A DNA stretch of 64,000 nucleotides from Charina bottae (taxonomy: Eukaryota > Chordata > Lepidosauria > Squamata > Charinaidae), in the NCBI GenBank assembly GCA_023362775.1, contig JALMGJ010000001.1, positions 66,102,001 through 66,166,000 of the forward strand, read 5' to 3'. The notes beneath the pieces are model-generated. The model made no database searches. It saw only the letters and a list, made by a program, of their open reading frames with translations, and was not told the DNA's origin. The translations under genes and the position numbers were made by a program. Of this stretch, positions 55,286 through 64,000 are shown in pieces. Every line of letters begins with the position of its first letter. Position 1 is the stretch's first letter.

Positions 55286-55650
55286 ATTATCACCGCCCAT
55301 CTCCCCCCAAGGAGGGACTCTGGGCAGTTTACAGCAAAAAACACAGTTAAAATGTGATTCAATTATAAGTACAATAAATATGAATATAAATAAACAATAA
55401 AATATAAAATATAATAAAATTCAGATGGCTGAAAGTTCTCTATCAGTCTGTGAGTATAAAGGGCTATTTTAGGGCCATTCTAGGGGGCTAGCCATCCCCA
55501 GGAATGACTATTCTCCTTCCCGCTCCAGGCATGTTGGCAAAACCAGGTTTTTAGTTTTTTGCGGAAGTCCAGGAGCGAGGGGGCCTGTCTTACCTCCAGG
55601 GGAAGAATGTTCCAGAGGGAAGAAGCTACTGCAGAGAAGGCCCGTTATAT
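55286..55650 (-). mobile_element. L2-like LINE 3' UTR
   Basis: The plus strand shows TATCACCGCCCATCTCCCCC and GGGACTCTGGGCAGTTTACA, then an A/T-rich block, GGGCTAGCCATCCCCAGGAA, GGCAAAACCAGGTTTTTAG and GAATGTTCCAGAGGGAAGAA. The same blocks in the same order occupy 32,349-32,700. The (ATTTT)n array is its tail. Confidence 0.88.
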
Positions 55651-58247
55651 ACATTATATACTGTACATTATATACCTAATGTAGTAATTTATAGTAGAAT
55701 TTAAATATTCAGTTTTTATAGTATTGGACTCCAAGAAGCCCAGGATTAGAGCGTTCATTTCAGCCCCCTGTCTCCCTTCACACATAATCTTCTCTTTATA
55801 TTCTATGTAGCTTTTTTCATTTTTTGTCCATTGAAGTTAATAACCCAGTAAACAGGAACATGTGGTAGTCCTGCCCTTTGTTGCTTGCTGAGTTGCATGC
55901 AAGTCGCTAAGTTCTGATTGAACTTATACCTAGAATTGCTGTGAAATGAAGTCTCTGAACGTAGCTCTGGGGTGTGCCCTCTATTCACAAGTTTGCTGCT
56001 GTGTTTTTTGTGCACAGTAGATATTCTGGAACCAGGGATAGTGTGGTACATTACTTCTGTCAGAACCTTCAGCACTCAGTCCAGAGCACACATGGAGTTC
56101 TGGATTGCCTGGCAGAACTCAGAGATCTCTTGTACACTTCCTGATGCCTCATACATGATTCCACAACTCTCTGATGATGCTGCAGTGAACTCAGTCTCAG
56201 CAGACAACTCAGAGTAGTTCCTGCTGATCCTTCTATGATTGCACCATCATTTTCTCACCATGGGCTCAATCAGGGAAGCAGTATCAGTCTAGATGCTGGA
56301 GACAAAGCAGCAAGCTCTGGGACAGCACACACTAAAAAAGGATGGAAACATGTGCATAAGGGGAGCCAGATAAGAAGCCATACTGGGTGGGAATGGTTTT
56401 CTGGGAGTTACACTATAGCACCTGTAGGCAGGGATAGAGTGTAGGGTAATCCAAGTAGTCAGGGCTGCATGCAGGGATGTTGAGACATTGTAAGTAATAT
56501 TTGGCCTCTCTAGATTGGTAGAAGTGGACCAGTAGGAATTCAGTACTTCCTAATAGGGGTTTGTGACATGCATGACACAGGAACTGAGGATTATCTTTCT
56601 TCAATAAACGGCAGCAGCAGTCCTGTTTCATGGTTGCTGCTTTCCCCTTTCTCTTGCTATTACCTGCTTGCCAGAATAACTTGGCTTTTATCTAGAATGT
56701 GTTGTTGACATATTCCATATACATATTCCACATAGGGAGTATATCACGGACAAAGGTTAGTCTTGAGCGTAGTCTTGAGTAAAGAAGAGAAGTAGGGACA
56801 GATACTGTATGTGGTCCCTCAGCCATTTGTCCTCCCCAGGTAGGTCAAGGGCATGATAATTCTTAATTTGGCACTGGCTGTCTACTGTTCTCTTCAGTTC
56901 ATTGTCCACCTTCCGTTCCTCACCATCTGTCCTCCAGCATTGTTCAGTGTATCTGCTTTGCATGGTCAAAATATTTTTCTTTCAATTGCAGATGTATCCT
57001 TTTTGCCCTTCACCAATCCCTCTGGCATCACCTCTGGATGGAAACTGCACTCTGGCTCTGTGAGAGTTAGAGAGAATGGTGTTGCAGTTAAGGGTCAGGC
57101 TTTCACAAAATGGCTGCCATCTGGGGCATGGTCAAGCACAGGAGTCAAACTGGAAAGGTTGTTCCATAGAATTTCTTCTAGTCCTCTCCTGTACAATGCT
57201 CTGTCCAATTCCAGGTTCCTTCTGTCCTCTTTAAGAAGATAAACCCACTTCCAAACAAAGCCAATCACTCTTTTAATTTGTGAAAAATGCCTATGGAGGC
57301 TATGAAAGTGTGGTAGAAATATTGTGGGAGGTATAGAGGATGTGGGAGGCTGTCACTTTGCAACATGCCATCTTGCTCTTTATTTTTAATTAACTAATGT
57401 AAGCTTACTTTTAAAACAACATAAAGAGAAAATAAAAGTCAGGTAGAGCAGGGACTTTGGCAAATCCAAATTGCCAATTGATTGTTGATGGTGATTTTAA
57501 GCTCATGTGGTTTTAATAGTTGATTTGACTGTAAACCGCCCAGAGTCCCCCTATATATCCAAAGGAGTCCACAGTAACATCAACACCAATAGTGTTAGTT
57601 ACTTGTGATCCATCTTTTTAATGCTGCTGGAGATCAACCTAAGCAGTTGAAAACCTGTAATGTACCTAATGATATCTAAACTAGCAATATAAACCAGACT
57701 CTCTTTTCCCAGTTTAAATCGATCTGTGCAGCACAGGTCTAGCACTATTTCAGAAGAGCACTGAACCTATGTTTAAAAACCAGAACACTAAATCTATCCA
57801 TATCTGCATGAATCCTGGCAAGCCCTTCAAAAAGTGCCAGTCGGGCATTACATGGGCAGATGCCTCTGCTGAAGCCACTCTTTCCTCAAAAGCCAAACTG
57901 GTTGTGGAGAGAACAGCCTGGTGATTGGAGGGGGGAAGACATGCCTGCAGGAGCTTAAAATTGCCACCAGGAGCTGGCGTGATCCCAGCCCCGACCATGT
58001 CATGAATCATGCTGTTAATGAAGTGTTTTAGGTCATTCCATGACAAAATTTGCATGGAGAGAGAACTGGAATAGTTAAGGACAACTTCAAGTTGCCTGAG
58101 CTATGAGCTGGGAATGAGGCAAAGGCAAACCCATGAGGACATGTCATATCAAAATGGCCACCAGGCATATTTGTGAGCAATTTGAAACAATTATAATTGT
58201 TAGAATTATAATCTGAAATGGTTGGCCTAGTTATAGGGGAAGTCATG
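55651..58247. other. Mostly unannotated 2.6 kb
   Basis: Only a short L2-like scrap (TGTAAACCGCCCAGAGTCCC, 57,531-57,550) and a weak match to the unknown repeat near 57,735-57,775 were recognised. Confidence 0.45.
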
Positions 58248-58260
58248 CATTTAAAAGGTA

Positions 58261-58516
58261 CCAATAGGAGAGAATATATGTAGCTCAGGGTTGAACTGTG
58301 GAGTCCTTGGTGCTCTCTGAGCTTGGTTGAGCTGCAGATGTTTCATTACCCAACTAGGTAACATCATCAGTGCAAGTGAGTGTGGGGTTTGCTCCCTGTT
58401 TATATACAGTAGCTTGCCCTGCCAGTGTTGGTGGGGGTGTGGTTTTCTCCTTGGGAGTTCCTTGATTAGGGTATTGTTTTCTTCTTGATTCTGCTCAGAG
58501 AGCACCAAGGACTCCA
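58261..58516 (-). mobile_element. Penelope-like short element with hammerhead-like core
   Basis: Bounded by a perfect 13-bp target duplication CATTTAAAAGGTA (58,248-58,260 and 58,517-58,529). A perfect 25-bp inverted repeat lies at 58,298-58,322 and 58,493-58,517. On the minus strand, 58,370 to 58,334 reads CTGATGA, one base, stem GTTACC with GGTAAT, then GAAAC, a hammerhead-like core. TGTATATAAACAGG upstream is TATA-like. No coding capacity. Inverted end copies and hammerhead motifs are known in Penelope-like elements; a retrozyme-like origin is also possible. Confidence 0.6.
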
Positions 58517-58529
58517 CATTTAAAAGGTA

Positions 58530-58762
58530 ATGGCCATTAAACTATTATTTTTATGAAATTACTTAGTGGAATGCTTGTAATATATGTTATCTATAAAGTT
58601 ATGAGAAAAAAGTTCAGGTGCTACCACATCCATTAGCTATTCCACAAGAACATATTTCATATAAATGCATTCTACAAATTACTGTTAATGAGATGGAAAT
58701 TATTTCTAACAGCTACATCTGTATAGTCATATCCTAGAAGGTGAATCATAACAGAGCTTAAG
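58530..58762. other. No recognised feature
   Basis: Short spacer. Confidence 0.4.
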
Positions 58763-59055
58763 CATGGCTGTTGTGGGTCTTCCGGGCTGTGTGGCCGTGT
58801 TCTGGAAGTTGTGGTTCCTAACGTTTCGCCAGCATCTGTGGCCGGCATCTTCAGAGGGCAGGAGCACAGACAGAAGCGATCTCTCTGTGCCCAGGTAGAG
58901 TGGCAATGTTTGTTTTCTATTTATAGAGCTAAGTTATAGGAGATTAGGTGGTTTTTGTTGTTGTTGTTGTGTTGAAATGTTAACGAGTGGCTGCTGAGCG
59001 TGATTAGCATGTTCATTGTGAGAAGTATTCCCATGTCCTGGTGGTTGAGCAGAAA
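58763..59055 (-). mobile_element. Second Penelope-like 3' piece with hammerhead-like core
   Basis: On the minus strand, 58,854 to 58,821 reads CTGAAGA, one base, stem GCCGGC-CACAGAT-GCTGGC, GAAACGT, then GGAACCACAACTTCCAGAAC and CACAGCCCGGAAGACCC to the 3' end. The upstream part includes TATAAATAG. The layout matches the other two hammerhead-like loci, but the sequence is a different subfamily. The 5' limit near 59,055 is approximate. Confidence 0.55.
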
Positions 59056-60814
59056 TTAAAAGTAGTACCAACCTTGACAAATGTATAATAATATTTGACA
59101 TAAACATTTTTCAAGATCTTGGTCTGTTTTTTTTTTATTATGCCACATCCAAAATTTACTAATTACAATAGAGCTTATCTCCAAATAAGGACATTTTAAA
59201 TTACAGCCTTAAAAAGCAACAGGAAATGTCCATGAAGTCAGATTACTTGTCCATCTTTTAAAAGGCAATGTCTGGGTGAATCTCATGTCTCAGATGTTCA
59301 AAACAAAATGGCCAGGAAATTTGCTTTCTATAAAGCATATGCAAGAATAAACAATTGTTAGTAGGTGCCTGGTGTATTTCTTTCTCCCATAAAACATTCT
59401 GGCCTATTAAAAGTCAACTTTCCAAACTGTTTTGGTTATCCGCGTGGGTCCAATAGTTTTACAGCAGTTCTTTGTTTTTCTTTTGGGGATTAACTTGGCC
59501 ATTATTCCACTGTGTAGTTTTGAACAGAAAAAGGTTGATTTATAACCCATGGAAGGCCATGGATGGGTGAAATATGCTTTAATATGTCAGAAAGTTCATG
59601 GATGTTTTGTTACATTGCAAGTTCAAAGAAACATTTCTCATACAAACACAGCCATTGGTTAAGGAATTTCTTCCAGCCATCCTTCTCTGTCCCTAGAAGT
59701 TCTGATTGTCCTCTCTCTGTCTCTGGGCTCAAGGTCCACCATTGCCCAGCAAGAAAAGACAGAGATTAGTGACAGACATGTCTAATGATTGTTTCTTTCT
59801 GCTCACTTTCATTTCTTGCTACTTGTTATCTCCTGGGATAGATTGGGCAGGCCTATGGCAACCATATGGTCAGAGAGTTGTATGGACGTCTATCTGTGAT
59901 GCACTATGCAGCAAATGTTAGATAAGGCTGGAGACTTAGCTCAGTTTTTGTCCTATTTCACTCCCTCTCAGCAGTGACTACATCTACTCTACCCAACCAC
60001 AAAATAATCTGTATCAAAGCGTAGGAGTCCATTCCTAATCACAATGATACCAAAATAATGAAGTGCATTATGACATCATGACACAAGTTTTGCCTTTTCA
60101 TACTTGTGATGTTGCATGAAGGTGCATAAGGGGCATAGTTTCACCACTTGCCCTCTGCCCTGCAGATCTCTATATATCAGAAGGCATACTTCGCAGTACT
60201 TTGCTCATTTATTTGCAGGACAAAAATTACCACACATTCTGATTTTGGGGGGTTGGTCCCAATGATTGCTTGCTTCTGCAAATTTTGTCCAGGAGGACCA
60301 CATTCTAGCCTCCTTTTTGCTGTGGCAGTGATGCAAAACAAACAAGGAATGGTCCATCCTTCATTTCCTGCACAGAGATGGCCAGGCCCTCTTTCCCATT
60401 TTTCAGTCCACAGTAGGGCTTCTCAAAGTGCACATGGCAGCTATTCTAACTTATCTTTTAAAATGGATCAAGCAATTAGCATAAGTAAATTACTATCAAA
60501 GCTTATTAGCTGTTCAAATGAATGGTTTATTTTCAGACAGCACTCTAACCGTCTCACAAAGACCTTTAACATAGTACCTTCCACATCTCCCAGAAGAAAG
60601 GCTGAGAAATTTTGATTTGTCCAAGGTTCAGCTATTAGTCTTTGAGTCAGTGAGTATGATCCTGGGCCTTTTGTAGCCAACTCCAATACATTGTTTTATA
60701 GTGGCAAAGCTAAAGCAATTCTTATTCTAGATGGTTTGTGGAAATAGTTTTTACACATTTGGTGAATGCTAGGTACTATGGATGAGAAATTTGGACTCTA
60801 CCTGCACTACACTA
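59056..60814. other. No recognised feature
   Basis: 1.75 kb of anonymous DNA. Confidence 0.45.
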
Positions 60815-60947
60815 GGGGTGTCTTTGGGGAGAGTCCAAAAAGTCAAGGTGGTCATTGTGACCATGTTTTAAAAGCTCATACATGTAAAAAAAGGCCCGGG
60901 GCTTCAATCGTTTGGTTGTGCTACCATCTTGACTTTTTGGACACCCC
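60815..60947. repeat. Short inverted-repeat unit (possible MITE)
   Basis: Inner arms GTCCAAAAAGTCAAGGTGG (60,833-60,851) and CCATCTTGACTTTTTGGAC (60,924-60,942) are near-perfect inverted repeats. GGGGTGTC and GACACCCC form outer arms, with a few extra bases on the left. No target duplication is clear, so the class is unassigned. Confidence 0.6.
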
Positions 60948-62417
60948 ACCCCACCATGTACTGTACTTTAGCAGGCATTTTTCAAGGTTTTATCTTAACA
61001 ACAATAGAGGCTGAAGACATGGATAGTGGGAACAATTCCACTGTGCCTCTCATATGTCCTACAAATCCATAATTGTCATTTGAAAGGGGATAGAATCGTA
61101 GGGCATTTGCCTCACTCACAGCTTCCTTTAATGTATTATTTGTCTCTTTGGGAGGAATCACCCTTCATGTTGGACAGTGGTTTGTTTTTTCAAAGAACTG
61201 CACAAATGCCTCTGGGAAAACAAAGTATTGCTGGATGAAGCAACTCATATTATTTATATGTGAAAAATATCATCCTTCTTTCCTGTGCAGATGGCTGTCA
61301 TTCTCTATAAACAGAAGCTCTTGCTAGTAAAACAGTACGGGAGTTAATCTCAGGAAAATGGTTTACACAGCTGCATGTTGGCACAGACACAATTTCTACT
61401 CTTCCTGGCAACTTTATAAAACTGAGGATTTCATTTTGGGATATTGGGGTGGGGGAGTTTCAACATCACACTATGCTTACTGATGTTTTATGTAACTTGC
61501 ATGGCTGGAGCTGAGCCATGTTTACTCACTAGTAACTCTAAATTGAATTCAAAAGCTCTGAATCTTTTTCCATTCTAAACTGAGCTTTGTGGAATATTGT
61601 GGACCAACCAGTGGCCTATTATGGGCTAATCCATCATTGTTATAGACCTGCATGCTTGACCTGTAGGGAGTAAAAGCAATGGATCACTATTTCACTCCCT
61701 TGAAATTTGGGTTGCCTGAGTTGTCTAAAGGAAAAGGAAAAGTCATAATAAAGAAAAATGCATTTTTAAAGGCAGTCTTGAGGAGCCTGAAGTAGGAAAT
61801 ACTTCTGTGGAGTTCCATAATCTAAATTATTCCAGTTGTGTGAAGTTTTGGAAATGCAACTTGCATTTAAATACCTGGTATTCCCATCCATTATTTTGTC
61901 CCCAATGCCAATAAATTCTCATGAGATGTTCCTCCAACTGTGTCCTCACAATTGAAAAGTTGCAAAAACTTATTTTGTAGAGACACATTTTGCATACAAA
62001 GATGAGGATCCCATTCATTGTTTTGTAAATCTTCATTCAGTTGAATCCTGTGAGCTAATAGGAAGACAATTAAATAAACAAGGCCCAGTATGCTGGAGAT
62101 AAATTGTATGCATGCCCTCCATTTTTCTTCACTGGCTAATGAATTGCACAGAAATAGAATCTTGAGATTTACTACCTTCTTTCCACAGGAGAGCTGTTAT
62201 TCAGCACAGTTTTGGCACCCCAGTCAAATGAACATTTTTTATTCTTGTCTTTTAAAAAACCTTTACAATAGTATCACCACATATAATTTTTTTAAAACAC
62301 AGGCTAGACAAAGACTGTTGTCAAGAACACGGCTACTTGATGGCTGCAGGAAGTTACATACATATAACCTAGACTAGGCCCATATATATACTGAAAGATG
62401 CTACTGGTTTTTCTGTT
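60948..62417. other. No recognised feature
   Basis: Anonymous spacer. Confidence 0.45.
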
Positions 62418-62760
62418 CATAGAATCATAGAGTTGGAAAGGGTCAGAAAGACCATCCAGACCATATTTAGTGCCGGAATCCAAATTAAAACATCCCAGAC
62501 AGATAACTCTATAGCCTTCATGTGATAATATGTCCAGTGAAGCTCTGCATTATTGGTTTCACTGTCTAACTCTTCAACTTAAATCTGCCTTCCTGGGACT
62601 TGTGCCTGTTGTTCCATGTTCTGGACTTTGCAATGAGACACAACAGGTCTTGACCTTCCTCTGTGTGACATCCTTTTCAGGTATTTGAAGAGTGAAAATA
62701 TTTCAGTTCATACGGTCAAATATTTCCCAAGATGGTAGTTTCAATTCATCTAATTCTGAA
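62418..62760 (-). mobile_element. CR1 LINE 3' end
   Basis: Starts at CATAGAATCATAGAGTTGG, the reverse complement of the CR1 terminal ATTCTATG repeats. It then follows the antisense CR1 C-terminal/3' region: AGACCATCCAGACC, TTGTTCCATGTTCTGGACTT, TTCCTCTGTGTGACATCC, TTTTCAGGTATTTGAAGAGT. 5'-truncated and non-coding now. Confidence 0.85.
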
Positions 62761-62877
62761 CCAGCTGAACCAGCTGACTCCCAACAATTTCAGAGGACAT
62801 CAGGTTGAGGAAAGCTGTCCTAAAACTTATGGTATCTCAGGCAAAGAACATAATTCATGTACCCTTCTATTTATTAT

Positions 62878-62900
62878 CTATCACCTACCTACCTACCTAG
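62878..62900. repeat. Short CTAT/CTAC tract
   Basis: A few ATCT/ACCT tetramer units. Confidence 0.7.
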
Positions 62901-62959
62901 AACCAACTTAGGAACTAAAGTCTCCCTGGTGCCAGTCTAACATCTTAACTGCCCCATAC

Positions 62960-63790
62960 TTTGTTTTAAATAGCAATTTTATTAAGAATTATAATTACAA
63001 CAGTAAAAACGAATACAAACTGAAAAAAACTAAAAGAAAAAAAAGAAATAGAACGTGCATAAAAGAAAGAAAGAAAGAAAAAAGAAAGAAAGAAAGAAAG
63101 AAAGAGGGAAAAATAGAAAGAAAAATAGAAAAGAAAGAAAAAATAAGAATATAGTAAAGAAAAAGAAAAGAAATATATAAAGAAGTGATTTCCCACCTTC
63201 ATTACAACAAGTATAAACAATTTTAATAACATTTCACCTTGTCTTAACAAATGATCTCTTCTTCCCATATCCCATATCTTACCTATAAACAAATTCATAA
63301 AACCTCATTTCAGTCCTGATGTCAGGAAAAGTCCATTAAGGGTTACCAGAGATAACAACATATCTATTTTAGCCTTGATTAAATAAACCAACTTTATATT
63401 CATTCCTTTTACTTCTAACAATCTTGATCTTTAGTCCCTTCAAATAATGTCCTAGAACTTGGGTTTCTTTTCACTTTTTCTTTGTCCTGTCTCACAAAAT
63501 TCTTCAAAGCTTTAACAAGCCTCTTTTGTAAATCCAATATAGGGTTTAAATTATCCAGGTCATTCTCTTGGTTTGTTGTTTGTATATCCCTTTTATTTAT
63601 TAAGTCATCAGCTGCTTTCTTTTGTATGTTCAGTGTAACATATTTTTCCATGTCATTCTTGTAGCCTTTCATTTTTAAATCCACTTTCAAATCAGTCTAG
63701 ATCTTGTCAGCTAAAACTTGCTCCTCTTCCATAACATCTTTTAAACACAGTCTATCTATAGAGGCAGACACTCTTAAAATTAATTTCTGG
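62960..63790 (-). mobile_element. Possible L1-like fragment, AT-rich
   Basis: The plus strand has an A/G-rich stretch including (GAAA)n at about 63,062-63,110, of the kind that ends the L1 at 27,597. Minus-strand frames upstream code a lysine-rich, coiled-coil-like segment (LDLQKRLVKALKNFVRQDKE). The protein could be L1 ORF1-like. There is no diagnostic domain, so this call is weak. Confidence 0.35.
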
Positions 63791-64000
63791 GTCTATTCTT
63801 CAGTAATATTAAGTAAGGTATTCTGCCATTATCCATTTCACTAGCAGAAGAATCTCCAGGTGAGCCTGTGCATTGTATTAAGGACACTTGTCTTCAAAGC
63901 TTGATTTCTACAGTATCTCAAGCTTCAGTTCTGGAAAACACTGCTTTGATCTCTGACCAGAAGACAGAAGTCACACCTATACTTTGCTGCACTTAGTCCT
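63791..64000. other. No recognised feature
   Basis: Window end; nothing supported. Confidence 0.4.

Noticed and set aside
54994..55357. Phe/Tyr/Ile/Leu-rich frames resembling membrane proteins
   Set aside because: Readings of the (ATTTT)n array and L2-like tail; the hydrophobic look is due to T-rich repeats.

Overview
The window is vertebrate nuclear DNA, most likely from a squamate reptile (lizard or snake). The evidence is the repeat set: two long BovB (RTE-clade) LINEs, tRNA-headed SINEs of the Sauria/Squam type, L2-like LINEs whose 3' ends run into microsatellites, CR1, L1 and Penelope-like pieces, small hAT elements with 8-bp target duplications, and a Ty1/copia pol fragment with its LTR. 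I found no host protein-coding exon, rRNA or functional tRNA gene. The sequence looks intergenic or intronic, and almost every convincing reading frame belongs to a retroelement.

Layout. 1-5 kb: mostly anonymous, with an L2-like tail and AT-rich DNA. 5-8.6 kb: a Tigger-like MITE, a tRNA-derived SINE, a 3' Ty1/copia fragment with LTR, an L2 tail and a palindromic hAT. 9-15 kb: microsatellites, a hAT with repeated core, another SINE and the first of three GC-rich hAT elements. 15-20.6 kb: anonymous. 20.7-25.15 kb: a three-level nest (Sauria SINE, split by a BovB, split by a second LINE with an inverted 5' part). 25.7-34 kb: GC-rich hAT, L1 split by a promoter-like SINE, a LINE with a C-terminal zinc finger, and an L2. 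35-41 kb: an expanded Tigger-like MITE, a SINE, and a near-intact BovB on the minus strand. 42-47 kb: L2, a SINE inside a SINE, a hexamer array interrupted by a Penelope-like piece, and a Sauria SINE. 48-49.3 kb: a composite templated insertion and the third GC-rich hAT. 50-64 kb: pentamer arrays, the second promoter-like SINE, LINE fragments, two Penelope-like pieces, CR1 and an L1-like tract.

The elements are linked: BovB probably supplied the machinery for the Sauria SINEs with BovB-like tails, and the L2-like LINEs that for SINEs with L2-like tails. The most unusual structure is at 48,113-48,503. There, 349 bp made of two exact copies of sequence 1.4-2.8 kb upstream, one direct and one inverted and joined by a 4-bp microhomology, lie between two copies of a 22-bp hairpin-forming site. 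Also notable are three hammerhead-ribozyme-like cores, and a SINE family whose middle looks like a CpG-rich gene promoter.
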